DNA of 64,000 bases, taken from Geobacillus icigianus (GTDB lineage: Bacteria; Bacillota; Bacilli; Bacillales; Anoxybacillaceae). Shown here piece after piece: positions 1-8,108 of this stretch. The notes beneath the pieces are model-generated. The model saw only the letters and a list, made by a program, of their open reading frames with translations, was not told the DNA's origin and made no database searches. The stretch covers positions 1-64,000 of the forward strand of contig NZ_JPYA01000083.1 in the NCBI RefSeq assembly GCF_000750005.1. The letters are read 5' to 3'. The first letter of the stretch is position 1. The number at the start of each line of letters is the position of its first letter. The position numbers and the translations under genes are program-made.

Positions 1-124
1 CAAGCTTTACTACTATAAATATGCAAAAAAAAGTCATAAAAATAAATATTTTTGTCTTTATTCCTTTTTGTTTTATTGATATAATAGGTAATAAAAATAT
101 GATGAGGGAAGAGTGGGTGGAACG

Positions 125-730
125 ATGAAAGGGACAGAACAGCATTATTCCGTCAAAGAGGCGATGCTATTCAGCCAACGGATCGCCCAGCTGAGCAAAG
201 CGCTGTGGAAGTCGATTGAGAAAGATTGGCAACAATGGATTAAGCCGTTTGATTTGAACATCAACGAGCATCACATTTTGTGGATCGCTTATCATTTTAA
301 GGGCGCTTCGATTTCCGAAATCGCCAAGTTTGGCGTGATGCACGTATCGACCGCGTTTAATTTTTCTAAAAAACTGGAAGAGAAGGGGCTGCTTTCGTTC
401 TCGAAAAAACAGGATGACAAGCGCAACACCTACGTTGAGCTGACGGAAAAGGGGGAAGAAGTGCTGATGAGATTGATGGAGACGTATGATCCGAGCAGAA
501 ATGCCGTCTTTAACGGAGCGCTGCCGTTGCGAGAATTGTACGGGAAGTTTCCAGAAATTTTAGAAATGATGTGCATCGTCCGCCACATTTACGGCGATGA
601 CTTTATGGAAATTTTTGAGCGGACGTTCGAAAACATTAAAGAAGATTTTGAGGAGCAGGACGGCAGGCTCGTCAAACGTAAGGCAAAGGCAGAAGAGCGC
701 GAGAAGGAGCTGGCCGGCCAAGCTAACTGA
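125..730 (+). CDS. hpr: HTH-type transcriptional regulator Hpr (ScoC), MarR family
   Basis: Transition-state repressor of extracellular protease, sporulation and motility genes in Bacillus. The protein (201 aa) has the characteristic Hpr stretch around residues 20-110: a helical dimer segment with [13 protein letters not shown], then [12 protein letters not shown] and a winged helix with [24 protein letters not shown] as recognition region. The C-terminal [10 protein letters not shown] block is also typical of Hpr and distinguishes it from generic MarR proteins. ATG at 125 is chosen because the protein then begins like B. subtilis Hpr; an in-frame GTG at 113 is an alternative. A TATAAT-like -10 box lies at 80-85 in an AT-rich leader. 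The gene converges on yhaI, overlapping it by 8 bp at their 3' ends. Family identity is secure; target genes are inferred from B. subtilis. Confidence 0.96.
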   Translation: MKGTEQHYSVKEAMLFSQRIAQLSKALWKSIEKDWQQWIKPFDLNINEHHILWIAYHFKGASISEIAKFGVMHVSTAFNFSKKLEEKGLLSFSKKQDDKRNTYVELTEKGEEVLMRLMETYDPSRNAVFNGALPLRELYGKFPEILEMMCIVRHIYGDDFMEIFERTFENIKEDFEEQDGRLVKRKAKAEEREKELAGQAN

Positions 731-1064
731 CGGCGCGAATGAGCGCTTTCAGCTCCGTCATTAGCGGCACAAACAGTTGCTGGGTCAGCAGAGCGTCAAC
801 CGTTTGTTCGAGCGGGAGGTTGGGAGGCAGCATCCCGGCGAACTGGACGAGCAAGGGAGTGAAGATCGTTAATCCTTCCGCTTTCTGCTGTTCGTATTGG
901 TCGGCGAGCTCTTGGCAAAAGGCCAAGAACGCGTCGACCTCTTCTTTCGTTAAGTCGGCGCGGATGACCAAGGCGTAAAACGGTTTTTTCGCTTCGTCGA
1001 CCATTTCCATCAACAGTGACTGGTGAAACTCCAGCTTGGCCACTCGCTTTTCCAACGATTCCAT
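723..1064 (-). CDS. yhaI: YhaI family protein (DUF1878)
   Basis: Small cytosolic protein of 113 aa and unknown function, recognised by length, composition and position next to hpr as in B. subtilis. It starts with a coiled-coil-like segment ([18 protein letters not shown]) and carries the block [19 protein letters not shown], followed by mostly helical sequence. ATG at 1064 is preceded by AAAGGAG on the minus strand and matches the usual family length; an upstream extension to 1139 has no support. The 3' end overlaps the 3' end of hpr by 8 bp, so the two transcripts are convergent. No catalytic motif is visible. Confidence 0.85.
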   Translation of the reverse strand: MESLEKRVAKLEFHQSLLMEMVDEAKKPFYALVIRADLTKEEVDAFLAFCQELADQYEQQKAEGLTIFTPLLVQFAGMLPPNLPLEQTVDALLTQQLFVPLMTELKALIRAVS

Positions 1065-1221
1065 ACATCGCGCTCCTTTGACAGACATCAACGTACGCTT
1101 GTTTATCTTTATTTTACCGGATTTGCGCGCACGGACCAACCAAAAAATCCGTCTGCCCGCGAAGCAGAAAACGATTGATTTCGGGCGACGAACGATGTAA
1201 AGTTAAAGCCATGGGCGGCGT

Positions 1222-1434
1222 TTGGCGAAAAAGAAAGGGGGACTCGCTTTGACGCTTGATTATTATTTTCTCCCTCTTGCAGTCATCGTTTTGTTTTTCG
1301 TGAACCGGTTCACCTATTTGCTGTGCGCGCAGCGCGACATTCCCGAGGAGCAGCAGCCGGCCGTGTTTCGGACGATCAATGTGCTGACCACCATGTTATT
1401 GATTTCCTCATATTTGGAAGTGTTGTTTACATAA
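1222..1434 (+). CDS. small hypothetical membrane protein
   Basis: Predicted protein of up to 70 aa; the first codon is a non-ATG start (TTG at 1222) and translation could instead begin at a later start codon. It has two hydrophobic segments, roughly residues 12-35 (YYFLPLAVIVLFFVNRF) and 50-68 (INVLTTMLLISSYLEVLF), separated by a charged loop with DIPEEQQPAVF. I do not recognise a named family. It lies alone between the divergent yhaI and a convergent SscA-like micro-gene, and a strong bidirectional terminator follows 40 bp downstream, which supports it as a real transcription unit. Confidence 0.6.
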   Translation: MAKKKGGLALTLDYYFLPLAVIVLFFVNRFTYLLCAQRDIPEEQQPAVFRTINVLTTMLLISSYLEVLFT

Positions 1435-1473
1435 CCAAACGGCTGTTTCTGCGACTGACAGGGGGAACGCGCT

Positions 1474-1509
1474 AAAAGAGGGTGCCCGAGCGGGGGAGCA
1501 CCCTCTTTT
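1474..1509. terminator. bidirectional rho-independent terminator
   Basis: A 12-bp perfect stem (AAAAGAGGGTGC at 1474-1485 with its complement at 1498-1509) encloses a 12-nt loop. The A/T ends supply a U-tract in both directions. It separates the small membrane protein gene (+) from the SscA-like gene (-). Confidence 0.9.
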
Positions 1510-1512
1510 GGC

Positions 1513-1608
1513 TTAGTAGATGACGCAGGCGCAGCCGACGATAATGAGCAAAATAAACAGCACAACAATTAACGCAAAGCCTCCAGCATAAGGTGCAGGT
1601 GCGCTCAT
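1513..1608 (-). CDS. sscA: SscA/YjcZ-family sporulation micro-protein
   Basis: A 31-aa protein with a short Ala/Pro/Gly head (MSAPAPYAGG), one hydrophobic helix (FALIVVLFILLIIVG) and a terminal CACVIY. This is the typical pattern of the YjcZ/SscA family of sporulation proteins; B. subtilis SscA is needed for proper spore coat assembly. Translation signals are very good: AAAGGAGGTG ends about 6 nt before ATG at 1608. Upstream on the minus strand, CATACATAT at 1672-1680 resembles the -10 box used by the mother-cell sigma factors E and K. The gene is too short for normal ORF callers. The family assignment is firm; the exact orthologue within the family is less certain. Confidence 0.85.
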   Translation of the reverse strand: MSAPAPYAGGFALIVVLFILLIIVGCACVIY

Positions 1609-1671
1609 CGTAACACCTCCTTTCGGCAGGGGGGAGCCCGCCGCGGCGCTTCACCCTCATCATATGTATGG

Positions 1672-1680
1672 CAAACGGGC
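1672..1680 (-). promoter_or_regulatory. sigma-E/K-like -10 box for the SscA-like gene
   Basis: CATACATAT on the minus strand, about 65 bp upstream of the micro-protein start, fits the sporulation -10 consensus (CATACANT for sigma E, CATANNNTA for sigma K with one mismatch). An ATAAC at a somewhat short distance upstream could be the -35 element. Assignment is by motif only. Confidence 0.4.
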
Positions 1681-1838
1681 ATGTTATGGGCGGATGACGG
1701 AGCCGGAAAGAGGTTTTTTTTTCTTTGGAAATATGGTATAGTAATTGTCGTGGCTAAAGCGAACAAGCCGTTTCGCCCGCTGCGGGCTCGAACAGCAAAG
1801 GCGAAAGGCGGAAAAATGAAATGGGAGTTGTGAAGCGG

Positions 1839-2681
1839 ATGAAAAAGTGGATGATGACGGCCGCCGTCGTTTCGGTCATGGCTTTATCGGCCTGCAATAA
1901 CGGCGATTCTGAGGTGGTCGTGGAGACGAAAAACGGCAATATTACAAAAGACGAATTTTACAATGAAATGAAAGAACGCGTTGGAAAATCCGTCCTCCGC
2001 GATTTAATCGACGAAAAAGTATTGAGCAAAAAATACAAAGTAACCGATGAGGAAATTGATCGGGAAATCGAGCGGATTAAAGACGCTTATGGCACACAGT
2101 ACGATCTAGCCGTGCAGCAAAACGGCGAAAAAGTGATCCGTGAGATGGTCAAACTTGACTTGCTGCGGGCCAAAGCGGCTGTGGCAGATGTAAAAGTGAC
2201 GGAGAAAGAGTTGAAGGACTATTACAACAACTATAAGCCGAAAATCCGCGCCAGCCATATTTTAGTGAAAGATGAAAAAACGGCGAAAGAAGTGAAAGCC
2301 AAACTAGACAAAGGCGAAGATTTTGCCAAACTGGCGAAAGAATACTCGCAAGACCCGGGATCAGCGTCGAACGGCGGCGATTTAGGTTGGTTTGGCCCGG
2401 GGAAAATGATGAAAGAATTTGAGGAAGCGGCCTACAAGCTTGATGTCGGCGAAGTGAGCGACCCGGTCAAAACGGATTACGGCTATCACATCATTAAAGT
2501 GACGGATAAAGAGAAGAAAAAATCATTTGCCGAGATGAAAGATGAAATCGCCTTTGAAGTGAAGCGAAGCAAGCTCGATCCGTCGACGATGCAGTCAAAG
2601 GTCGATGAGTTGGTAAAAAAAGCTGATGTCGAGATTAAAGATAAAGACTTGCAAAACGTAATCGAACAAGGGAGAAAATAA
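1839..2681 (+). CDS. prsA: Foldase lipoprotein PrsA (parvulin-type peptidyl-prolyl isomerase)
   Basis: Membrane-anchored chaperone that helps secreted proteins such as amylases fold on the outer face of the cytoplasmic membrane. From ATG 1839 the protein is 280 aa: positively charged start MKKW, hydrophobic core, lipobox LSAC with Cys19 as lipidation site, then an N-terminal helical arm ([19 protein letters not shown]). The parvulin PPIC domain, about residues 130-225, carries [35 protein letters not shown] and YGYHIIKV. In-frame ATG at 1821 is possible, but GGGAG upstream and the signal-peptide form favour 1839. A strong terminator follows directly. A secreted amylase at 57.5 kb is a plausible client. 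Confidence 0.97.
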   Translation: MKKWMMTAAVVSVMALSACNNGDSEVVVETKNGNITKDEFYNEMKERVGKSVLRDLIDEKVLSKKYKVTDEEIDREIERIKDAYGTQYDLAVQQNGEKVIREMVKLDLLRAKAAVADVKVTEKELKDYYNNYKPKIRASHILVKDEKTAKEVKAKLDKGEDFAKLAKEYSQDPGSASNGGDLGWFGPGKMMKEFEEAAYKLDVGEVSDPVKTDYGYHIIKVTDKEKKKSFAEMKDEIAFEVKRSKLDPSTMQSKVDELVKKADVEIKDKDLQNVIEQGRK

Positions 2682-2713
2682 AAACGGAAGCCGCGTGTTG
2701 CTTCCGTTTTTTT
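2681..2713. terminator. bidirectional terminator between prsA and hit
   Basis: AAAACGGAAG at 2681-2690 pairs with CTTCCGTTTT at 2701-2710, with a further C-G pair closing the loop and a T-run reaching 2713. It lies between the convergent prsA and hit and can serve both. Confidence 0.9.
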
Positions 2714-2736
2714 GTGCGCCACAGCCGGCAGAAAAA

Positions 2737-3159
2737 TCAGCCGAGCTGCTCGCGAATGGCGGCGGCGATCGTCTGCAAATCGGCTGGGGTGTAATCGCTC
2801 GCGTGCGATTTCCAAACCGCCCCAAATCCGTCGCCTTTGCCGTAGCGCGGAATGAGATGGAGATGGTAATGAAACACCGTCTGGCCCGCTTGCTCGCCGT
2901 TATTGTTCAACACGTTGAGCCCGACGGGGGAAAATGCGTGCTTGAGCGCGTTAGCGATCGCCGGCACGACGCTGAACAAACGGCCAGCGACGTCCGAAGT
3001 GAGCGTAAATACGTTTTCCGTATGTACTTTCGGAATAACCAGCGTATGCCCTTTCGTCACTTGGCTGATGTCCAAAAAGGCGAGCACGTGTTCATCTTCA
3101 TACACTTTCGCCGCCGGCAGCTCGCCGTTCACAATGCGGCAAAAAATGCAATTATCCAC
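2737..3159 (-). CDS. hit: HIT family nucleotide hydrolase
   Basis: Histidine-triad protein of 140 aa, a nucleotide phosphoramidase/hydrolase of the Hint branch; the in vivo substrate is not established. The active-site triad H-Y-H-L-H-L is at residues 97-102 (His97, 99, 101). CIFC at residues 4-7 and an additional His provide the usual Hint zinc-site residues. GHTLVIPKVH and GLNVLNNNGEQAGQTVFH are further family blocks. The gene is divergent from ecsAB as in B. subtilis. On the minus strand a promoter with TACAAT lies 20-30 bp upstream of the start, beside a terminator-like hairpin. Confidence 0.95.
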   Translation of the reverse strand: MDNCIFCRIVNGELPAAKVYEDEHVLAFLDISQVTKGHTLVIPKVHTENVFTLTSDVAGRLFSVVPAIANALKHAFSPVGLNVLNNNGEQAGQTVFHYHLHLIPRYGKGDGFGAVWKSHASDYTPADLQTIAAAIREQLG

Positions 3160-3196
3160 TGGAATGGCCCCCTTTCCTTTTCCCTCATTGTACCAT

Positions 3197-3239
3197 AAAA
3201 AAACCGGGATGTAATCCCGTGAAAACGGCTACATCCCGG
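3197..3239 (-). terminator. intrinsic terminator upstream of hit
   Basis: CCGGGATGTA at 3204-3213 pairs with TACATCCCGG at 3230-3239 (10 bp). Read on the minus strand it is followed by a run of seven T. It sits upstream of hit and overlaps the hit promoter region, so it would stop minus-strand transcription arriving from 3240-3530, where no gene is visible. Confidence 0.7.
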
Positions 3240-3530
3240 CGGTGAAAAGGGGAGAGGGAAATCGGTCCGATGTGCGTTTGATGAACACCCCATTTGCGGC
3301 GAAACTCGTGTCAGCGTGAGCGTTTTCCTTTGTTCAACGTGACCATCCCCTTTGAGAGGGTCGCTGCCATTTGCATTTGGCAACAGGTAGTCATGGCTGC
3401 AAAACGGTCACCATCGTTTTCGGCTCACTGCGGTGTCTTTGACGAACACCCCATTTCTTATGGATCGGTTCATCTACGTTTGGCTTCGCCTCATCCCCTC
3501 TTCGTTTTTTATCATGTCTGAAAGCTGGGG
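3240..3530. other. intergenic region without a recognisable gene
   Basis: About 290 bp between hit and the ecs promoter. Two near-identical direct repeats (core GAACACCCCATTT at 3284-3296 and 3439-3451) lie about 155 bp apart. No ORF here resembles a known protein. No T-box or known riboswitch motif was found, although the minus strand ends in an intrinsic terminator just before hit. Confidence 0.5.
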
Positions 3531-3548
3531 ATGTATGCGGGGGTTTTT

Positions 3549-3578
3549 TTGGTAAACAAGGCGGTTGTTTGGTACAAT
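3549..3578 (+). promoter_or_regulatory. probable sigma-A promoter of ecsAB
   Basis: TTGGTA at 3549-3554 and TACAAT at 3573-3578, spacer 18 bp, about 30 bp before the ecsA ribosome binding site. Motif-based only. Confidence 0.6.
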
Positions 3579-3617
3579 GGGGACAAAAGCCATGATCACA
3601 GCAGAAAGGGAGAGACG

Positions 3618-4355
3618 ATGACGCTTTTGCACGTGGAGCATTTATACGGAGGCTATACAGCGCAAAACGTATTGGAAGACGTGACGTTTGCCGTCAAGCC
3701 CGGCGAAATGGTGGCCTTAATCGGGCTGAACGGGGCCGGCAAAAGCACGACGATCAAACATGTGATCGGTTTGCTCGATCCGCGCCGCGGCGCTATTTCC
3801 ATCAACGGTTATACGCTCGAAACCGAACCGGAAGCGTATCGAAAACAGTTTGCGTTTATTCCGGAAACCCCCGTGCTGTATGAAGAGTTGACGCTTGAAG
3901 AGCATTTGCGTCTCGCGGCGATGGCGTACGGGCTAAGCGAGGACGAGTATGAGCGCCGCCTTCCGCCCTTGCTTCGCGAGTTCCGGCTCGAGCGCCGGCT
4001 TTCCTCGTTCCCGGCGCACTTTTCCAAAGGAATGAAGCAAAAAGTGATGATCGTTTGCGCGTTTTTGCTTGAGCCGCCGCTGTACATTATCGACGAGCCG
4101 TTTCTCGGCCTCGACCCGCTTGCCATTTATGCGCTGCTTGAACGGATGAAGCGGGAAAAGGCGAAGGGAGCGGGCATTTTGTTGTCGACACACATTTTGG
4201 CGACCGCCGAGCGATATTGTGATTCGTTTGTGATTTTGCATCAAGGCCGCGTGCGGGCGAAAGGGACGCTTGACGACATCCGCCGCCAATGCGGACGGAA
4301 TGAGGCGACGCTCGATGACCTGTATCTCGAATTGACAAAGGATGATGAATCATGA
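3618..4355 (+). CDS. ecsA: ABC transporter ATP-binding protein EcsA
   Basis: ATPase subunit of the Ecs ABC-2-type exporter, which in B. subtilis affects protein secretion, competence and regulated intramembrane proteolysis by RasP. The 245-aa protein has Walker A GLNGAGKST at 36-44, an unusual signature FSKGMKQK near 135-142 in place of LSGGQ, Walker B IIDEP at 157-161 and a switch histidine in STHIL. ATG 3618 follows AAAGGGAGAG and gives the start MTLLHVEHLYGGY seen in Ecs proteins; an in-frame upstream extension to 3531 runs through the promoter and is rejected. The stop overlaps the ecsB start (ATGA). Confidence 0.95.
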   Translation: MTLLHVEHLYGGYTAQNVLEDVTFAVKPGEMVALIGLNGAGKSTTIKHVIGLLDPRRGAISINGYTLETEPEAYRKQFAFIPETPVLYEELTLEEHLRLAAMAYGLSEDEYERRLPPLLREFRLERRLSSFPAHFSKGMKQKVMIVCAFLLEPPLYIIDEPFLGLDPLAIYALLERMKREKAKGAGILLSTHILATAERYCDSFVILHQGRVRAKGTLDDIRRQCGRNEATLDDLYLELTKDDES

Positions 4356-5551
4356 TGGATGCCGGCCGGCTTTGGCGGCAGCGGTTGTGGGCTGATTGGC
4401 AAAAAAAGGGTCGCTATTGGCGGTACATGTTGAACAGCCATTTGCTCGTCGGCTTGCTGATCGTTTTGGCGGGCTTGGCCGTGGGGTATGAGCGTTGGGC
4501 GGCGGGACTTCCGCGCTCGTTTCCGTATCCGCTCATCGCCGCCGTGGTGTTTGGATGGGCGGCTTCGTCTGGAACGGTGCGCACGCTGTTTTGCGAGGCC
4601 GATCTTGTGTTTTTGCTTCCAGCGGAACGGCAGCTGCGCCCGTATATTCAACGGGCGTTTTGGTTTTCTTTAGTCTGGCACGTTTACGGCCTCTGTCTGC
4701 TGTTGTTGCTGGCTGGACCTCTTCATGCCCGTTTTTCGCCGCTGCCTTGGCCGCTGTTTTTGCTCATCCTCACGGGGCTGAAACTATGGAATTTGTGGGC
4801 TGCCTGGAGAGGAAGTCGAATCGCTGATCCGTCTTTTGGGCGCTGGAGTGCGTTTGTCCGCTTCAGCTTGGCGGCGGTTGCGATCGGTCTTGTGCTGGCG
4901 TCAGCGCCGTGGCCATTTTTGGTGGCGGTCGCTTTGTGTATCGCCGGCGTTTCTGTCTACGTCTGGCGGCTGACGAAGGGAAAAGGGTGGAAGTGGGAGC
5001 GGCTTATTCGTGATGAACAGCGGGCGAAAAACAAATTTTACCGCTTGGCCAGTATGTTTGTCGATGTTCCCGGATGGCAGGAGGAAGCGAAGCGGCGGCG
5101 CTGGCTTGATCCGGCGCTTCGCCTCATTCCGTACGGGAGGGCGCACGTCTTTTTTCACTTATACGTGCGCACGTTCTTCCGCGCTGGTGGATATGCCGGT
5201 TTGTATATCCGTCTAACCGCGATCGGCGGCGTCCTTCTTGCGTTCATTGGAAACGAATACGCCCAAGCGGCCATCGTGTATTTGTTTCTTTATGCGACCG
5301 CGCTGCAATTGGCGGCGCTGTTTTATCGTCATCGCCATTCGCTATGGCCGCGGCTTTATCCCGTCCCATCGACCCAGCCGGCCGCGGCGGCGGTTCGGTT
5401 GTTGTTCGTTTTGTTGTTTGGACAAAACACCGTGTTTCACCTTGTGCTCGCCGCCGTTTCGCCGCGCGGGCTTTGGGTGGCGACTTGGCTTGTAGGAACC
5501 ATCATCGCGTTGTGGACGGCGAGGCGGCACGCGGCTCCCAAGCGGGCTTGA
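4352..5551 (+). CDS. ecsB: ABC transporter permease EcsB
   Basis: Membrane subunit of the Ecs exporter, 399 aa, with about six to eight hydrophobic segments. The first follows a basic N-terminus (around residues 25-50); two clusters lie near residues 105-190, and the last near residues 285-390. The central cytosolic loop is rich in Arg and Lys. Start ATG 4352 overlaps the ecsA stop; a second ATG follows immediately. Length agrees with B. subtilis EcsB (about 408 aa). No ecsC follows: instead, in the same frame directly after the TGA, a remnant of another membrane protein begins. Confidence 0.92.
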   Translation: MMDAGRLWRQRLWADWQKKGRYWRYMLNSHLLVGLLIVLAGLAVGYERWAAGLPRSFPYPLIAAVVFGWAASSGTVRTLFCEADLVFLLPAERQLRPYIQRAFWFSLVWHVYGLCLLLLLAGPLHARFSPLPWPLFLLILTGLKLWNLWAAWRGSRIADPSFGRWSAFVRFSLAAVAIGLVLASAPWPFLVAVALCIAGVSVYVWRLTKGKGWKWERLIRDEQRAKNKFYRLASMFVDVPGWQEEAKRRRWLDPALRLIPYGRAHVFFHLYVRTFFRAGGYAGLYIRLTAIGGVLLAFIGNEYAQAAIVYLFLYATALQLAALFYRHRHSLWPRLYPVPSTQPAAAAVRLLFVLLFGQNTVFHLVLAAVSPRGLWVATWLVGTIIALWTARRHAAPKRA

Positions 5552-5900
5552 CGCCACCGGCTGGCGTTTTTGGCGCTGGCGTCGGCTATTGTGGCGATGA
5601 GTAAAGTGCTGGCCGTGACCGGCATCAACGATGTGATGGTGTCGCCGTTTGTCCGGCATCTCGCTCGCCGGCTCGATCGCGCACTTGTTTTCGGTGGCGA
5701 TTGGCGGCGGAGCGGCGACATTAACCGCGCTCGGCCAAGTCGCGGCCATTTGGGTTGGCGGTGGTACGCTCGTTCCGTGGGCGCTCATTCCGGCTGCCGC
5801 GATTTGCGGCGTTGATCCGTTTGAGCTGGCGCGCCGCAACTTGCCGCCGGTTGCTATCGGTTTGGCGATCACGACCGTTGTCGCCATGGTTCTCATCTAA
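5552..5900 (+). pseudogene. frameshifted 3' remnant of a multi-spanning membrane transporter
   Basis: Starting immediately after the ecsB stop and in the same frame, the sequence reads as hydrophobic protein (LAFLALASAIVAMSKVLAV, then GINDVMVSP). It then leaves frame at a TTT run (5648-5650). Removing one T restores VSPLSGISLAGS and continues through IAHLFSVAIGGGAATLTALG, WVGGGTLVPWALIPAAAICG and IGLAITTVVAMVLI to a stop at 5900. The joined product looks like the last three or four helices of a permease; I cannot name the family with certainty. There is no start codon or ribosome binding site, so it is a decayed 3' end, and a good terminator follows. Confidence 0.65.
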
Positions 5901-5903
5901 TGA

Positions 5904-5937
5904 AAAACGCTGTCCCGTGCTGTCGGAACAGCGTTTT
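5904..5937 (+). terminator. rho-independent terminator
   Basis: AAAACGCTGT at 5904-5913 pairs with ACAGCGTTTT at 5928-5937, ending in a T-run. It probably ends the ecs transcript, through the remnant. Confidence 0.8.
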
Positions 5938-5974
5938 GCTATAATAGGCACAGGTTGAAAAATCGGTCGATTTT

Positions 5975-6003
5975 TTGACAGTTCGTTTCCTTCTCTATAC
6001 ATT
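5975..6003 (+). promoter_or_regulatory. strong sigma-A promoter of hemEHY
   Basis: TTGACA at 5975-5980, spacer 17 bp, TACATT at 5998-6003. Transcription would begin near 6010, giving a leader of about 95 nt before hemE. Confidence 0.75.
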
Positions 6004-6104
6004 GGACATCGAAAGCGGTATAGTGAAAAAGAGATACGCAATGCGAATGAGCAAAAACGATAAGGAACGGCTGATTGGACTGGGTGAAAGAAAGGCGGAT
6101 GAAG

Positions 6105-7142
6105 ATGACGAGACGAATGAACGATACATTTTTGCGCGCCTGCCGCGGCGAAAAAACGGCCTATGTGCCGGTTTGGTATATGCGGCAAGCTGGACGATCG
6201 CAACCGGAATACCGGGCGCTGAAAGAAAAGTACTCCTTGTTTGAGATTACGCACCAGCCGGAGCTTTGCGCTTATGTCACTAGGCTGCCGGTGGAGCAAT
6301 ACGGCGTCGATGCCGCTATTTTATATAAAGATATTATGACACCGCTGCCGGCCATCGGTGTGGACGTGGAAATTCGCGGCGGCGTTGGTCCCGTCATTTC
6401 CAACCCGATCCGCTCGCTTCATGATGTGGAGCGGCTTGGAGAGATCGACCCGGAGCGCGATGTGCCATACGTCTTAGAAACGATTCGACTGCTTGTCAAC
6501 GAACAGCTCGATGTGCCGCTGATCGGCTTTGCCGGCGCGCCGTTTACGCTCGCCAGCTACATGATTGAAGGCGGCCCGTCGAAAAACTACCATAAAACGA
6601 AGGCGTTTATGTACGCTGAACCAAACGCGTGGTTTGCCTTGATGGACAAGCTTGCGGCGATGACGATCCGCTATGTGAAAGCGCAAATTCGAGCCGGGGC
6701 GAGCGCCGTGCAAATTTTCGACTCTTGGGTCGGGGCGGTCAATGCGGATGACTACCGCACGTTCATCAAACCGGCGATGGCGCGCATTTTTGCCGCTTTG
6801 CGCGAAGAAGGGGTGCCGCTCATCATGTTTGGCGTCGGCGCCAGCCATTTGGTGCGCGAGTGGAATGATTTGCCATTGGATGTCATCGGTCTTGACTGGC
6901 GGCTGTCGATTCGCGACGCGCGTCGTCAAGGGGTGACGAAAACGATTCAAGGCAATTTGGATCCGGCCGTGCTGCTCGCGCCGTGGGATGTGATTGAAGA
7001 GCGGGTGAAGCGCATTTTGGACGAAGGAATGGAGCGGCCAGGCTATGTCTTCAACTTAGGACACGGCATTTTTCCAGATGTTGAGCCGGCGACATTGAAG
7101 CGGCTGACCGCTTTTATCCATGACTATACTTCACGGAACTAA
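6105..7142 (+). CDS. hemE: uroporphyrinogen decarboxylase
   Basis: Converts uroporphyrinogen III to coproporphyrinogen III by four decarboxylations in the cytosol. The 345-aa protein shows the family signature [16 protein letters not shown] near residues 20-35, the block [40 protein letters not shown] and, near the C-terminus, [11 protein letters not shown] and [13 protein letters not shown] 6105 is preferred because AAAGGCGG is then 6-7 nt upstream; in-frame ATGs at 6099 and 6117 and a TTG at 6075 are alternatives. First gene of the hemE-hemH-hemY operon, 15 bp before hemH. Confidence 0.97.
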   Translation: MTRRMNDTFLRACRGEKTAYVPVWYMRQAGRSQPEYRALKEKYSLFEITHQPELCAYVTRLPVEQYGVDAAILYKDIMTPLPAIGVDVEIRGGVGPVISNPIRSLHDVERLGEIDPERDVPYVLETIRLLVNEQLDVPLIGFAGAPFTLASYMIEGGPSKNYHKTKAFMYAEPNAWFALMDKLAAMTIRYVKAQIRAGASAVQIFDSWVGAVNADDYRTFIKPAMARIFAALREEGVPLIMFGVGASHLVREWNDLPLDVIGLDWRLSIRDARRQGVTKTIQGNLDPAVLLAPWDVIEERVKRILDEGMERPGYVFNLGHGIFPDVEPATLKRLTAFIHDYTSRN

Positions 7143-7157
7143 AAGAGGTGCAATACG

Positions 7158-8108
7158 ATGGCAAACAAAACGATTGGGCTGTTGGTGATGGCGTACGGCA
7201 CGCCGTATCAAGAAAGCGATATCGAACGGTATTATACGCACATTCGCCATGGGCGCAAGCCGCCTCAGGAACAGATCGATGATTTAAAAGCGCGCTATCG
7301 GGCGATCGGCGGGCTGTCGCCGCTCGCTGCCATTACAGAGGCGCAAGCGAAACGGCTGGAAGAGCGGCTGAACGAGGTGCAGGATGATGTCGAGTTTCGC
7401 GTGTATTTGGGTCTCAAACATATTGAACCGTTCATCGAGGATGCCGTCAGGCGCATGCATGAGGACGGCATCAGCGAAGCGGTTGGCATCGTCTTAGCCC
7501 CGCATTATTCAACCTTTAGCGTTCGCTCGTACAACGAGCGGGCGAAACAAACAGCCGAGCAGCTGGGCGGGCCGACGATTTATACGATTGATCAATGGTA
7601 TGACGAACCGAAGTTTTTGCGATATTGGGCCGAGCAAGTGGAGGCGATTTTTGCGGCCATGCCGGAGCATGAGCGCGAGCGGGCCGTACTGATCGTATCC
7701 GCCCATAGCTTGCCGGAAAAAATCATTCAAGCCGGCGATCCGTATCCTGCGCAGCTTGAAGACACGGCCAAACGCATCGCCGAGCAAGCCGGGGTCGCCC
7801 ATTACGCCGTCGGCTGGCAAAGCGCTGGACAAACGCCGGAACCTTGGCTCGGTCCGGATGTGCAGGATTTGACGCGCGAGCTTCATCAAACTTACGGTTA
7901 TACTTCATTCGTCTATGCGCCGGTCGGCTTTGTTTCTGATCATTTGGAAGTATTGTACGATAATGACATTGAATGTAAACAGGTGACCGAGGAAATCGGG
8001 GCCCGCTATTATCGTCCAAAAATGCCGAATACCGATCCGCTATTTATCGACGCGTTGGCGACGGTCGTGCTCAATCGGCTGGCCAAAGAAGGCGATCGCG
8101 ATGAGTGA
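7158..8108 (+). CDS. hemH: coproporphyrin III ferrochelatase (HemH/CpfC)
   Basis: Inserts ferrous iron into coproporphyrin III in the Gram-positive haem pathway. The 316-aa soluble protein has [25 protein letters not shown] at the start (first part of the family fold), [13 protein letters not shown], the active-site histidine in [14 protein letters not shown], and the conserved acid in [14 protein letters not shown]. Ribosome binding site AAAGAGGTG precedes ATG 7158. Its 3' end overlaps hemY by 8 bp, indicating translational coupling. The monofunctional length is as in B. subtilis. Iron chelation of coproporphyrin rather than protoporphyrin is inferred from the pathway known for Firmicutes. 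Confidence 0.97.
   Translation: MANKTIGLLVMAYGTPYQESDIERYYTHIRHGRKPPQEQIDDLKARYRAIGGLSPLAAITEAQAKRLEERLNEVQDDVEFRVYLGLKHIEPFIEDAVRRMHEDGISEAVGIVLAPHYSTFSVRSYNERAKQTAEQLGGPTIYTIDQWYDEPKFLRYWAEQVEAIFAAMPEHERERAVLIVSAHSLPEKIIQAGDPYPAQLEDTAKRIAEQAGVAHYAVGWQSAGQTPEPWLGPDVQDLTRELHQTYGYTSFVYAPVGFVSDHLEVLYDNDIECKQVTEEIGARYYRPKMPNTDPLFIDALATVVLNRLAKEGDRDE

Noticed and set aside
3294..3521. Short open frames on both strands between hit and ecsA
   Set aside because: No ribosome binding sites, unusual composition and no resemblance to known proteins.
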